Shown: piece after piece, positions 25,873 to 35,079 of the stretch
Numbering within the stretch: the first letter of the stretch is position 1
Layout of the letters: every line of letters starts with the position of its first letter
NCBI GenBank assembly: GCA_016930375.1
Contig: JAFGGU010000052.1
Coordinates: 62,001-126,000 of the forward strand
Source of the DNA: Bacteroidales bacterium
Lineage (GTDB): Bacteria; Bacteroidota; Bacteroidia; Bacteroidales; UBA10428
Length of the DNA stretch: 64,000 nucleotides
Direction: 5' to 3'
Position numbers and translations under genes: made by a program
Notes under the pieces: generated by a model
The model's input: only the letters and a program-made list of their open reading frames with translations
The model's database searches: none
What the model was told of the DNA's origin: nothing

Positions 25873-26086
25873 GACACTTCTGCGTGTTTGAATTGTTTTT
25901 GCAAAATATAAGGATTAAACCTTAATCCATCCGGATACTCACCGGATTATTTTATCAACAAAAAAATCATGCCTGGTTTGTAACGTGTTTATAAAGAAAG
26001 CCCGGGTTACTTGTTATATCATCTCTCCAATGCCTAATTTTGTTGGTCTGTAAAGGCATTGACCAAAGCAATATAATTCAACTAAA

Positions 26087-27619
26087 ATGGCCCAAAAGAG
26101 AAATACTCCAACGACTGCTTCTATCGTACCTGTAGGCATTGATCTGGGTAAATTGCCACCCCAGGCGCCTGAATTGGAAGAGGCGGTTTTGGGAGCCATA
26201 ATGCTTGAAAAGGACGCTATCCTTGAGGTAATTGACCTCTTAAAACCTGAAAGTTTTTACAAAGAGGAGCATCAGAAAATATTCCAGGCTATCATTGATC
26301 TGACCTCTGCCAACAAGGCCATTGATTTGCTTACGGTTACCGAGGAACTCAGAAAGAAGAAGCAAATTGAGGAGGTCGGCGGGCCTGTTTATATTACCCA
26401 GCTTACGAGCCGCGTGGCTTCTGCAGCCCATGTGGAGTATCATGCCCGTATAGTTGCCCAGAAACATATTCAGCGGGAGCTGATCAGGGTTTCTTCGGAA
26501 ATACAAACAAGGGCCTTCGATGAGGGTACCGATGTGGATGATCTGCTTGATTTTTCAGAATCTGAATTATTCAATATCGCGCAGGGGAACATCAAAAAGG
26601 AATCACAAAAGGTGAATGTCCTCATCAGGGAAGCCATTCAGCAGATGGAGGAGGCCAGCAAACGCGCAGACAGTCTGATTGGTATACCGTCGGGATTCAT
26701 TAAGCTTGACCGGATGACCAATGGTTGGCAAAACTCCGACCTGGTGATTATCGCAGCAAGACCCTCCATGGGTAAAACGGCTTTTGTTCTTTCCATGGCC
26801 CGTACCATAGCAGTTGAACACAACCGTTCAGTGGCCATATTCTCGCTGGAAATGGCATCCCTCCAGCTTGTCAACCGCCTGATTGTTGCCGAAACTGAAT
26901 TACCGTCGAACCGGATTAGGAATGGTAAACTGGCTGATTTTGAATGGGAACAGCTGGATTACAAGATTAAGAAACTGGTTGACGCCCCGATCTTTATCGA
27001 CGATACTCCTGCAATCTCCATTTTTGAGTTGAGAGCCAAGGCACGCCGCCTGAAAAGGCAGCACAACATGGAGATCCTGATCATCGACTACCTGCAGCTT
27101 ATGACCGGAACAGCCGATACCAGGGGTAACAGGGAGCAGGAGGTCAGCACCATATCGAGGGCACTGAAAGGAATTGCCAAGGAACTCAATATCCCCGTGA
27201 TCGCCCTGTCACAGCTTAACCGTTCCGTGGAGATCCGTTCAGGTACCAAACGACCCCAATTGTCGGACTTGCGTGAATCAGGAGCCATCGAACAGGATGC
27301 TGACATGGTGATCTTTATTCACCGGCCTGAAAAATACGGCCTTTTGGAGGATGAAAACGGAAACTCCTTACGGGGCCTGGCGGAAATCATTCTGGCAAAA
27401 CACAGGAATGGCCCTATAGGTGATATCTTTTTGAAATTCAAGGATGAATTTGCCAAATTTACTGAACTCGAAGAATCTTACCTCGCGCCCCTGACTGATG
27501 TCGAGATGCAGCCTGTTGCGGTTACCAGGGGTTCTAAAATGAACAAAAACATTACCGGGGACGGTTTCAGCAAAAACGACCTGGCAGGAGCCGATTTCAC
27601 AGATGAGGTTCCGTTTTAA
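26087..27619 (+). CDS. dnaB: Replicative DNA helicase DnaB
   Basis: 510 residues. The N-terminal helical domain runs about 23-130 (PPQAPELEEAVLGAIMLEKDA), followed by a linker and the RecA-like helicase domain. Walker A ARPSMGKT is at 224-231, Walker B is EILIIDYLQLM, and the DnaB motif LSDLRESGAIEQDADMV (arginine-finger region nearby) follows. It unwinds DNA at the fork as a hexamer. No intein is present. It is a single gene with about 210 bases of non-coding DNA upstream in which I see no clear promoter. Confidence 0.97.
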   Translation: MAQKRNTPTTASIVPVGIDLGKLPPQAPELEEAVLGAIMLEKDAILEVIDLLKPESFYKEEHQKIFQAIIDLTSANKAIDLLTVTEELRKKKQIEEVGGPVYITQLTSRVASAAHVEYHARIVAQKHIQRELIRVSSEIQTRAFDEGTDVDDLLDFSESELFNIAQGNIKKESQKVNVLIREAIQQMEEASKRADSLIGIPSGFIKLDRMTNGWQNSDLVIIAARPSMGKTAFVLSMARTIAVEHNRSVAIFSLEMASLQLVNRLIVAETELPSNRIRNGKLADFEWEQLDYKIKKLVDAPIFIDDTPAISIFELRAKARRLKRQHNMEILIIDYLQLMTGTADTRGNREQEVSTISRALKGIAKELNIPVIALSQLNRSVEIRSGTKRPQLSDLRESGAIEQDADMVIFIHRPEKYGLLEDENGNSLRGLAEIILAKHRNGPIGDIFLKFKDEFAKFTELEESYLAPLTDVEMQPVAVTRGSKMNKNITGDGFSKNDLAGADFTDEVPF

Positions 27620-27648
27620 ATAGATCTTTTGTACCTTGGTCAGTTACC

Positions 27649-28197
27649 TTAAAAGAAAAATCCGAATCGTAAACCCGCTTTATCCATATAAGCCTTTGGA
27701 TCAAAAAACAGAAAAGACCCCATGGTGGCTGTTAAACCGGCATACATATTCTTATAAAACACAAAGTAAATAGATGGCTCAATGGCCCAGTATGACCAAA
27801 TTTCATCATAGTCATTCGGCAGCAGTACATCAGTTAGTAAAGTCACCTGAATTTTAAACCAATCCGTAGTTTCGTACATATAGGACGCCGATGCACCTAA
27901 AAAGAAACGCGTTTTTACCGGATGTTCCCAACCGTTACCCGTTAGCACATATTCACGGTAGGCCCCGGTTCGGAGTCCGGAAAGAATTCTGCTGGTTCCG
28001 AATTTAAACCATTTTCTTTCATAACTGACAGTGAAATCAGGATTTGAAGCATCGTACTCGTCAGAACCGCGCTTCTCGAGATGATAATTAGTCTGGAGAA
28101 ATACATTATTCCTTTTATAAGTGCTGCTTTCCTGCTGGGCTGTGAGACTTGCAGGAAGTATCACCAAAAATGCAACTATCGTCTTAAATTTCATCAT
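27649..28197 (-). CDS. Small outer-membrane barrel-like protein, unknown function
   Basis: 182 residues. A signal peptide (MMKFKTIVAFLVILPASLTA) precedes QQES. The rest alternates aromatic and polar residues in beta-strand pattern (FTVSYERKWFKFGTSRILSG, FLGASASYMYETTDW) and ends in LRFGFFF, the C-terminal aromatic end of outer-membrane barrels. I do not recognise a family. It is the last gene of a three-gene unit; its start overlaps the upstream gene by 14 bases. The operon is divergent from a sigma/anti-sigma pair, which may control it (inference). Confidence 0.65.
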   Translation of the reverse strand: MMKFKTIVAFLVILPASLTAQQESSTYKRNNVFLQTNYHLEKRGSDEYDASNPDFTVSYERKWFKFGTSRILSGLRTGAYREYVLTGNGWEHPVKTRFFLGASASYMYETTDWFKIQVTLLTDVLLPNDYDEIWSYWAIEPSIYFVFYKNMYAGLTATMGSFLFFDPKAYMDKAGLRFGFFF

Positions 28198-29227
28198 TTT
28201 GTGAATTTATAAATTGGGGTATATTGATCAGATCGGAGGCAAATTTCTTTAAATTCTCAGGATTGGTTATTTCAAAAGGCATTGTATATTGCTTTATTTT
28301 AACCACCGAACCGCTCTCCTTTTCAAATACAAACATCATCCAGAGGGTGGAATAATCCAATGCAAAAGCTTGCGGATCATAAACAGTTACTGGAACACCA
28401 TAGGCAGCTGTTTCATAACCCTGTACAACTGCAGAACCTATGCCGGCTGCAATATTTCCGACCACTCTTCCAGCCGTGGGCTTTATACTCTTGCACCAAA
28501 TATAAACAAAATACTGAGTTCCGAAATTCTTATACTCTAACAGATTTTCATGTCCTGTTGCTGAACTTAATGCTTTAAGATCATGCTCTGCAATTGAAGG
28601 TTGTTTCATGTAATACGGAAGAAGTTGGGGCCTAAGGGCCAATAATAAGCTTTTTATTGAATCACTGTGATTCTTCCAATTGCAAGTATCAGCAAAGCTG
28701 TCTTCAGAAATATAATGCAGCTTACCGGGGAATATAGTTGATTCTAACATCTTATCAAGACTATCGGTTACTTCACGACTTAACTCTTCTGATTTTACAT
28801 ATTTGTCGAGATTGCCCACTCCCTTGTGAAGAATAACTTCAGTGTTTACTGGCAATAGATAAAAATCCGCTAACTGCAACTTATGATCATCCGTAACATT
28901 TGAAAATGAACTATCTATATTAACAAGATTGAAATGAATATTTGTTTCCGAATCTTTGCTGCAATAAATGGTATCGGATTGATAACCCCGTTTCATTACA
29001 GTAAAGTAATATTGGTCATTCTTGCCTAAAAAAGTGACTGTTTTATTCAACGGAGTCAGACCGCAGACTTCACCGGAATAACCAGGCAAACCAGAATTTA
29101 TTCCCATAATAACCATTGATTCCCGGGGATCCGACTGAATGGTGAAATGACGCGTACAACATCCCTGGATTGTCAAGATCAACAATATAGCCCGGGAAAC
29201 CGAAAGCAATACATTTGCAAATTTCAT
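28184..29227 (-). CDS. Putative lipoprotein with PEGA-like N-terminal region
   Basis: 347 residues. The signal peptide ends with a lipobox-like LTIQGC; Cys23 would be lipidated. The following region (LTPLNKTVTFLGKNDQYYFTVMKRGYQSD) resembles a PEGA/Ig-like surface domain. Later parts are not recognised; a Gly/Ala-rich hydrophobic stretch (GRVVGNIAAGIGSAVVQGYE) could be amphipathic. It sits between two barrel-like proteins in one operon (19-base gap upstream, overlap downstream), so the three may form an envelope complex (inference). Confidence 0.6.
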   Translation of the reverse strand: MKFANVLLSVSRAILLILTIQGCCTRHFTIQSDPRESMVIMGINSGLPGYSGEVCGLTPLNKTVTFLGKNDQYYFTVMKRGYQSDTIYCSKDSETNIHFNLVNIDSSFSNVTDDHKLQLADFYLLPVNTEVILHKGVGNLDKYVKSEELSREVTDSLDKMLESTIFPGKLHYISEDSFADTCNWKNHSDSIKSLLLALRPQLLPYYMKQPSIAEHDLKALSSATGHENLLEYKNFGTQYFVYIWCKSIKPTAGRVVGNIAAGIGSAVVQGYETAAYGVPVTVYDPQAFALDYSTLWMMFVFEKESGSVVKIKQYTMPFEITNPENLKKFASDLINIPQFINSQNDEI

Positions 29228-29246
29228 ATTTTATAGGTTTCAGGTG

Positions 29247-29897
29247 TTAAAAATCTAATCTCAGCATTAGCTTTAAAAGGATGATTTTGTATTTGATTTC
29301 ATTGGGTGATAAATACCAACGGCATGCCGTGCCAACTCCGATCAAATTCTGATAAAAAAATAAATCAAGTTCAGGTTCTAAATAGATCGTTGATGCAATT
29401 TTGTATTTCTCTTCATGACAGTCTTTACATTCATCAATCTCTCGTTTACCAATGATGTGCTCGTATCCAACGTTTGTTCTGAAATTAATCTGTAGGTCAC
29501 GGTCCTTGAGTGGAAAAATCGGGGGAAACCAAATCCCTGCTTTGCTGTCAATATTGTAGAGGTTAAAGGAAGATTCCAATTCTCCCATGGTAGTGTTCTG
29601 AGAGAAGGAATTATGATCTTTTACCGAACCCATACCTACTCCAATTGCTAAACCTGCGTACCTGAATAATCTTAATTCCAAACCCAGATCAGCTCCCCAC
29701 GCTCGCTGTGCAATACTGATTTCCTCTGCCTGTTTTTCTGGTATCTTAGCCATGGAAGGCACATTCATATATAATATAATCGAGCTGTGCTTTTCTTTCA
29801 AATCCTGCGGATAAGATGTAAAGAAAAGCTGGAAAACAAGTGCTCCGGTTAAAGCAAACCTCTTAGTATTGAAAGATGAAGAACGGATTTCTATCAT
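29247..29897 (-). CDS. Outer-membrane beta-barrel-like protein, unknown function
   Basis: 216 residues. The N-terminus MIEIRSSSFNTKRFALTGALVFQLFFTS has a signal-like hydrophobic stretch, then beta-rich sequence with repeated aromatic strands (DLGLELRLFRYAGLAIGVGMG, LQINFRTNVGYEHIIG, IYLEPELDLFFYQNLIGVG). It ends LMLRLDF, typical of outer-membrane barrels. A CxxC pair (ECKDCHE) lies in a presumed loop. First gene of the three-gene envelope operon; the 170 bases upstream are shared with the divergent sigma gene. Confidence 0.6.
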   Translation of the reverse strand: MIEIRSSSFNTKRFALTGALVFQLFFTSYPQDLKEKHSSIILYMNVPSMAKIPEKQAEEISIAQRAWGADLGLELRLFRYAGLAIGVGMGSVKDHNSFSQNTTMGELESSFNLYNIDSKAGIWFPPIFPLKDRDLQINFRTNVGYEHIIGKREIDECKDCHEEKYKIASTIYLEPELDLFFYQNLIGVGTACRWYLSPNEIKYKIILLKLMLRLDF

Positions 29898-30067
29898 ATT
29901 GCAAAATATTTCATTATGGTTTACAGATCACAATAATACCAGCCATTGATTATTGAACCATGACCTTTGGGAAATGAAAGAAAAAGGAAGAATGTTACAG
30001 AAAAGCAATTATTTTTATAATTAATTCATCATTTTGTAATCTTTATTCATTTCATATCATTTCCAGA

Positions 30068-30907
30068 ATGGATCGAGCTGACGATAAAAGTAAATTTCAC
30101 TCTCTGTCAGAAGATACGATCATTTCGGTGCAAACGGGGATGCTGGAACATATCGGAATTGTCAGCAGACACTGGTGCCGAAAAAACAAGCTTGAGATCA
30201 GATGGGTGGTATTCAATCTTATACCGGGAAATGACGGGATGATATACGAAAGTATTCTTGAACAAATGCCTTTCCCATTAAGGCAAAATGGAATTCCGAC
30301 AGGCGCTTACCAGGAATATAAGAATTTTGTAGTTACCTGTTTAACCGAAATGTTAGATAAAGGATTTGCCGAGTTTAATCAATGGTTGATTCAATGTGAT
30401 AACCGTGCATGGAGTATGGTATCAGAGACCTTAAAAAAATATTCCATAATATGGGCAAGTACCAGGAATCCACAATTGATAAATGATATGAATGAGTTAC
30501 ATTTCGCAACCTTAAATACACTTTTTGAAAAAACATCCACCCTGAAGCTTGCTTTTGACAACTCAGCCGGACTAAAATCTTATTATTTCAGGATACTGGA
30601 GAATAAAACAAAAGAATTTCATAGACAAAAAATAAAACATTCCAATGTAGTCTATGACATACCGGGAGATATTGTCGAAGACCATACATTTCAGCCTAAT
30701 GACCTGTCAGATATTGTCCATAAAAAAATAAGAAGTCTTGAGGAAAAGGAAAGGTACATTTTATTCGCGTATTTCATGTATGGTAAGAAACTGAATGAAA
30801 TTGCTGCTGAACTGAACATTTCCCCGGAGCATTGCAGGGTCATAAAATATCGGGCTCTTAAGCAGTTAATAAATCTCTTGCCCAAGAACATGAATGATTT
30901 GATATGA
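30068..30907 (+). CDS. Atypical ECF-like sigma factor with long N-terminal part
   Basis: 279 residues, longer than usual ECF factors (about 170-200). The C-terminal about 60 residues are a clear sigma region 4 (IRSLEEKERYILFAYFMYGK, KLNEIAAELNISPEHCRVIK, RALKQLI). Residues about 110-200 may be a diverged region 2 (ENKTKEFHRQKIKH at its end). The first 110 residues are unrecognised. The gene is followed after 30 bases by a zinc-finger anti-sigma-like gene, which supports a sigma role. It is divergent from the three-gene envelope operon and convergent, with its partner, onto the TPR-CHAT gene. Confidence 0.75.
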   Translation: MDRADDKSKFHSLSEDTIISVQTGMLEHIGIVSRHWCRKNKLEIRWVVFNLIPGNDGMIYESILEQMPFPLRQNGIPTGAYQEYKNFVVTCLTEMLDKGFAEFNQWLIQCDNRAWSMVSETLKKYSIIWASTRNPQLINDMNELHFATLNTLFEKTSTLKLAFDNSAGLKSYYFRILENKTKEFHRQKIKHSNVVYDIPGDIVEDHTFQPNDLSDIVHKKIRSLEEKERYILFAYFMYGKKLNEIAAELNISPEHCRVIKYRALKQLINLLPKNMNDLI

Positions 30908-30937
30908 TTGTAATGGAATCTGAAAATCAATACTAAT

Positions 30938-31729
30938 ATGGCATTTGATCATAAGGATATCGATAAAAACAACATTATTGAGGATTACCTTCTTGGTAAT
31001 CTGTCTGATGAAGATGAGACTGAATTTGAGGAGCATTTGTTGTATTGCGAATCCTGCCGGGAAAAATACCGGCAACAGGAAAAGCTGTTGCAGACAATGG
31101 AGTATTCATTAAGTAAAAGTACTGAGTACCCCAGTATCGCACCTCACATGAAAAAAACTACCACATGGATGATGCTTTCAAGAGTTGCTGCAGTTATAAT
31201 TATACTGTCTGGTCTGGCATTTATATTTTTTCAGATTGCTCACAGGTCTGTGCATCCAAAAACTGTTCATATTCCCCTTCCAAGCGAAGCAAAACAGGAT
31301 ACAGATATAGCTTTCATCGGAGAACAAGCAAAAACCGCTGAATCAGATTCCCGACAGATCAGCAAAAAGCATGATTCTATAGGTGAAACAGACATGCTTG
31401 CACAAGTATTTGAGACTATGCCTGTATTTGAAAATGCAGTTCATAGTGTATTCCGCAGTTCGGGAGTTGAAGTGATCAATCCTGCAGATTCTTCCGTTTA
31501 TCTGACCGGAGAGGCAATTGTTTTCAACTGGCGCACTGATAGTAAGCCTGAAGCTATACTGGTCATCAGAAACAACCGGGGAGAAGTGATTGCAACAGAA
31601 ACTGCTTCCCCTCCTGTGAGATACATGTTGCAAAACCCCGGGCTTTATTACTGGCAACTGATGTTGAAGGACGAGTCTGTATTTACCGGAAAGCTACTGA
31701 TTTTCAGTTCCTCCGGAAAAGGAGAATAA
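30938..31729 (+). CDS. Zinc-finger anti-sigma-like membrane protein
   Basis: 263 residues. The N-terminal zf-HC2 motif is HLLYCESC (H33, C37, C40) preceded by DYLLGNLSDEDETEFEEH, as in ZAS anti-sigma domains. One membrane helix follows at about 76-100 (MMLSRVAAVIIILSGLAFIF), then a periplasmic domain rich in beta strands with an Ig-like ending (YMLQNPGLYYWQLMLKDESV). It probably holds the upstream sigma factor at the membrane until a periplasmic signal arrives. It ends 17 bases from the stop of the convergent TPR-CHAT gene. Confidence 0.82.
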   Translation: MAFDHKDIDKNNIIEDYLLGNLSDEDETEFEEHLLYCESCREKYRQQEKLLQTMEYSLSKSTEYPSIAPHMKKTTTWMMLSRVAAVIIILSGLAFIFFQIAHRSVHPKTVHIPLPSEAKQDTDIAFIGEQAKTAESDSRQISKKHDSIGETDMLAQVFETMPVFENAVHSVFRSSGVEVINPADSSVYLTGEAIVFNWRTDSKPEAILVIRNNRGEVIATETASPPVRYMLQNPGLYYWQLMLKDESVFTGKLLIFSSSGKGE

Positions 31730-31746
31730 TGCCCGATTCCTGTTGG

Positions 31747-34700
31747 TTAATCAGGGCCAATTAACGTAAAACCTCCCCAGAACAAGGGGTAGGCATACAT
31801 TTCCTGCTGAATTAATGCAATTTTTGATAATTGAAGGGCTTTTGCATAGCTAAATCTCTCCAGGAGGTGTGAATAAAAGTCAACCATAAGCTTCTGGGTG
31901 CTTTGATCATTCACTTTCCATAATGAGAAGATAATATTTGGAACACCTGCATAGATAAAACTTCTAACCATTGAGATAACTCCCTCACCTTTAATCAATT
32001 TGCCAATACCTGTTTCACAAGCGCTTAGGACTGCCAGATTGGCCTGGAGATCCAATCCATAGAGTTCTGAAGCAAATAATATTCCATCATTTTGTTGAAA
32101 ATTAGCTGAATCGTTGAGTTGTATTCTGTCAGCAGAATCCAATTGTGGTGAAAAAATCAAGCCGGATAAGTCAGGATAATATTCATTGATCATGCCATGG
32201 GTAGATATGTGAAGATACCTGCATTTACCTGACTCTTGCCTGAAATTGGCTTCACTGGCTGAGGAATGGACATATCCTTTAGCCGGCAAATGATTATCAG
32301 TGAACAATTTAACAATCTGATTCACCTCTTTTTCAGAATATATCAACTCATTGAAGGTCTCCCCGTTCATTGAAACCGATCGATCATACACGCTATCGTT
32401 CATCATCGCAAGCAAGGTGGCCTTACTGGTATTACCATGCAAGCTGTCCTGACGGAATACCGGCGCAAATCCCACGAATCCTTCTGAATGGATACCTCTT
32501 AAGGCATCTTTTTGTAAGGCATGATAATATGTTGCCAATGAATAATGATAATGAATGCAATATTTTTTCACCAGGTAAGGAGCAACTGTGAAATCTATAT
32601 TGCCGGTGTGATCCCAGTCACTGCAAATTGTTTCAAAAGGAAGATACAAGAGTATTTTATCAGGTATAATTATCAGGTCAGCTTTTCCTTCTATATATTT
32701 TTCTACTGGTCTGATTAATATATTATACAATTTATCACTGCCTGATGCATAGGCATTAAAATCAAAGGTTTTAATGCTTTTCAAATAATCGGAAATAGTA
32801 TGCTCAAAGGTGGAATCAATAACCACATGCACCAGTTGATAATTATTTTTTCTCATAACCTGAATAAATAGCGAGGTATCGGCAACAGCATAGGATAAAA
32901 GAACTGTTTGATCATCAAGATGTAATGAAATCTGATCGTTGCCGGGTAAATGATAAGTGCCTTTAATCTTACTGAATTTTGGATAATGTGTGCTTAAAAA
33001 GGAGATCAATTCTATGTACTCCTTTTCCCTTGAGAAAAGCTGTTGATAAAGCCGTGTTCGATGATCCGAAATAGAATCATTACTAACTGATACCTTGTTG
33101 AGTAAAAACCGGATATCAGCATTCAATTCTCTTTCTTTTATTATCAATGAATCGGCAATACCAGATACCTGAAGGGCTGCCCGGTGATTAAGGGATTCAC
33201 TTAGTATGCCGCATTTCCCACTTTCCATTATTTCATAAAGGATGTTTAGCCAACTGGTATCCCGAAGGCTTTTATAAAGGCAGTATAGGGTGTTGACTGC
33301 TTCATCGTACAAGTCGGAAGTCATTTCAGCCAGGAATTGTTTTGTCTCATCTGTTGTAAAGCTGCTGCGCAATAACCGCGTGTACTTAATGGCTTTGACA
33401 TAGTTTAAGGCTGAGTGTTTCAGTGCATCAGTGCCTCCATGGTGATCGCGATATTTAAGATAATCAATCCTGGCTTTGATGGCCATTGATCTGATGTAAT
33501 CAGTCTGCCCCATCACAATAGTATCGGTCAGTTCATCATCCAAAAGAATGGACCTGCTGTTGAGATCCATTGCCAGAGAAACCTGGTTTAAGGCTGAGTC
33601 GATTTGATTTGTGGCAATATAAGCTTCTGCGAGATTATTCTTATAGGCAGCTAAAGATGGATGCAAGTACCCGGGATAAGCAGCCTTTAAGATTCTGATT
33701 GCTTCAAGGAATTTTAACACGGATGAAGGGTAGTCCTTCATTTTAAAGTAAATATCACCGATGTTATTGGTTACCTGAGCCACATCGGCAGAGATATCTC
33801 CATAAAGCGACTTATATATATTAAGCGCCCTTTCATGATAATGCAGAGCTTTGCCGAATTCGTTAAAATGCCTGTAAACATTTGCCAGGTTCATATATGA
33901 CATGGCCAGATCAGGGTGTCCGACGGGTAAAACATCCTCACGTATAGAGAGTGCCTTAAGGTGATTCGCCAGTGCCTTTTCATAAATGCCAGTAACTTCA
34001 TATATAGCTCCGAAATTATTATAACATTGTGCAGTAAGTGGATGGTTTTCTCCATATACTTTCTTCCGGATTGCATAAACCGATTGTTCATAAGAAAGTG
34101 CTTTCTGATAATCAGCCTTTTCGTACGCAACCACACCGAGGTTACTATAGCTGGCTGCAGTGTTTAAATGATCTTTCCCCAGCTTTTTTAACCGGATAGC
34201 CAGGGCTTTTTCGTGGATGATCTGGGCTGAATCGAGCTTGCCCATGTCAAGATATACATTGCCGATCGTATTATAACCTGCAGCAATTAAAGGATGCTCT
34301 TCTCCATACTGCTGACGTATGATCTCGGATGCCTTTAAACAATGGTAAATGGTCTTTTCATACTGTCCGGCGAGGTTATAAACGATACCAAGATCTCCAT
34401 ACGCTGATGCCGTCTTAATATGATCATCCCCGTAATACAGTCGTGACAAATTCAAAGCTTTCTGCATGCATTCAATGGCCACGGGAAAATCAGGATAACT
34501 TACTGCAATGCGGGCCTTCAGAGAATAGGATCCAATCAGAATACCTGATGAATCAAGTCCCAGCTCAGGAGCTCGCCGCATGATCAATCCAAGCATACTG
34601 TCTGCGGTTGCTATATCGTTAAGGTTGGAATGAATATAGGCTGTTTCCAGATCAGATTCTAAATTCTTTGCGATAATACCCCGGGCAGCAAAAATCTGCG

Positions 34701-34881
34701 AAGCCTTATTGTAATAATAAATCGCACTATCATAGCTCTGTTTTTTTCTAAATGCCTTCGCTTTGTCAAAATAGTAATAGGCAAGACTGTCGTTTGTTTC
34801 CTGAGCCGGGAGAAGGAAACCATTTGTCATGAAAAGAATTGCAGGAATAAAGACGAAAGGAATACATCGGGTCAGTTTCAT
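31747..34881 (-). CDS. Secreted TPR-CHAT (caspase-like) protein
   Basis: 1044 residues. A signal peptide (MKLTRCIPFVFIPAILFM) is followed by about 10 kinesin-light-chain-type TPRs (about 30-440; e.g. HPLIAAGYNTIGNVYLDMGK), a helical linker, and a C-terminal CHAT domain (about 640-1044). The catalytic pair is intact: His895 in HISTHG and Cys955 in LSACETG. CHAT domains are caspase/HetF-type cysteine proteases. The signal peptide puts this one outside the cytoplasm, unlike the defence-type TPR-CHAT proteases. The start at 34881 is the ATG that opens the signal peptide; the earlier in-frame ATG adds 11 odd residues. Convergent with the sigma/anti-sigma pair. Confidence 0.87.
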   Translation of the reverse strand: MKLTRCIPFVFIPAILFMTNGFLLPAQETNDSLAYYYFDKAKAFRKKQSYDSAIYYYNKASQIFAARGIIAKNLESDLETAYIHSNLNDIATADSMLGLIMRRAPELGLDSSGILIGSYSLKARIAVSYPDFPVAIECMQKALNLSRLYYGDDHIKTASAYGDLGIVYNLAGQYEKTIYHCLKASEIIRQQYGEEHPLIAAGYNTIGNVYLDMGKLDSAQIIHEKALAIRLKKLGKDHLNTAASYSNLGVVAYEKADYQKALSYEQSVYAIRKKVYGENHPLTAQCYNNFGAIYEVTGIYEKALANHLKALSIREDVLPVGHPDLAMSYMNLANVYRHFNEFGKALHYHERALNIYKSLYGDISADVAQVTNNIGDIYFKMKDYPSSVLKFLEAIRILKAAYPGYLHPSLAAYKNNLAEAYIATNQIDSALNQVSLAMDLNSRSILLDDELTDTIVMGQTDYIRSMAIKARIDYLKYRDHHGGTDALKHSALNYVKAIKYTRLLRSSFTTDETKQFLAEMTSDLYDEAVNTLYCLYKSLRDTSWLNILYEIMESGKCGILSESLNHRAALQVSGIADSLIIKERELNADIRFLLNKVSVSNDSISDHRTRLYQQLFSREKEYIELISFLSTHYPKFSKIKGTYHLPGNDQISLHLDDQTVLLSYAVADTSLFIQVMRKNNYQLVHVVIDSTFEHTISDYLKSIKTFDFNAYASGSDKLYNILIRPVEKYIEGKADLIIIPDKILLYLPFETICSDWDHTGNIDFTVAPYLVKKYCIHYHYSLATYYHALQKDALRGIHSEGFVGFAPVFRQDSLHGNTSKATLLAMMNDSVYDRSVSMNGETFNELIYSEKEVNQIVKLFTDNHLPAKGYVHSSASEANFRQESGKCRYLHISTHGMINEYYPDLSGLIFSPQLDSADRIQLNDSANFQQNDGILFASELYGLDLQANLAVLSACETGIGKLIKGEGVISMVRSFIYAGVPNIIFSLWKVNDQSTQKLMVDFYSHLLERFSYAKALQLSKIALIQQEMYAYPLFWGGFTLIGPD

Positions 34882-34939
34882 AATGAATGGAATATTATTG
34901 ATAACCAGGTACACTGCATACTATCCAACCCCACTATTA

Positions 34940-34947
34940 CAAATGTA
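34940..34947 (-). promoter_or_regulatory. -7 box upstream of the TPR-CHAT gene
   Basis: Reads TACATTTG on the minus strand, about 58 bases before the start. No clear -33 TTTG. Confidence 0.4.
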
Positions 34948-35028
34948 TATAAAAACAATTACAATGACCTGTAAAAATTATCAGTGTATCAATGCTTAAA
35001 TGATTAACAATTGCTGATTTGCAAAGGA

Positions 35029-35060
35029 TTTGAATGCATGGGCAACATTCTTTATATTTG
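35029..35060 (+). promoter_or_regulatory. Promoter of the M24 peptidase gene
   Basis: TTTG at 35029-35032, a 20-base spacer, TATATTTG at 35053-35060; the ATG is 19 bases downstream. Confidence 0.65.
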
Positions 35061-35079
35061 CAGGTAAACAAACCCCATT

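Noticed and set aside
25873-26086. A tRNA or small RNA gene in the ispE-dnaB gap
   Set aside because: I could not fold a cloverleaf and saw no conserved tRNA sequence or clear hairpin.
31747-34881. A defence system built on the TPR-CHAT protease
   Set aside because: The protein has a signal peptide, and its neighbours are envelope and sigma genes, not gasdermins, nucleases or nucleotide cyclases.
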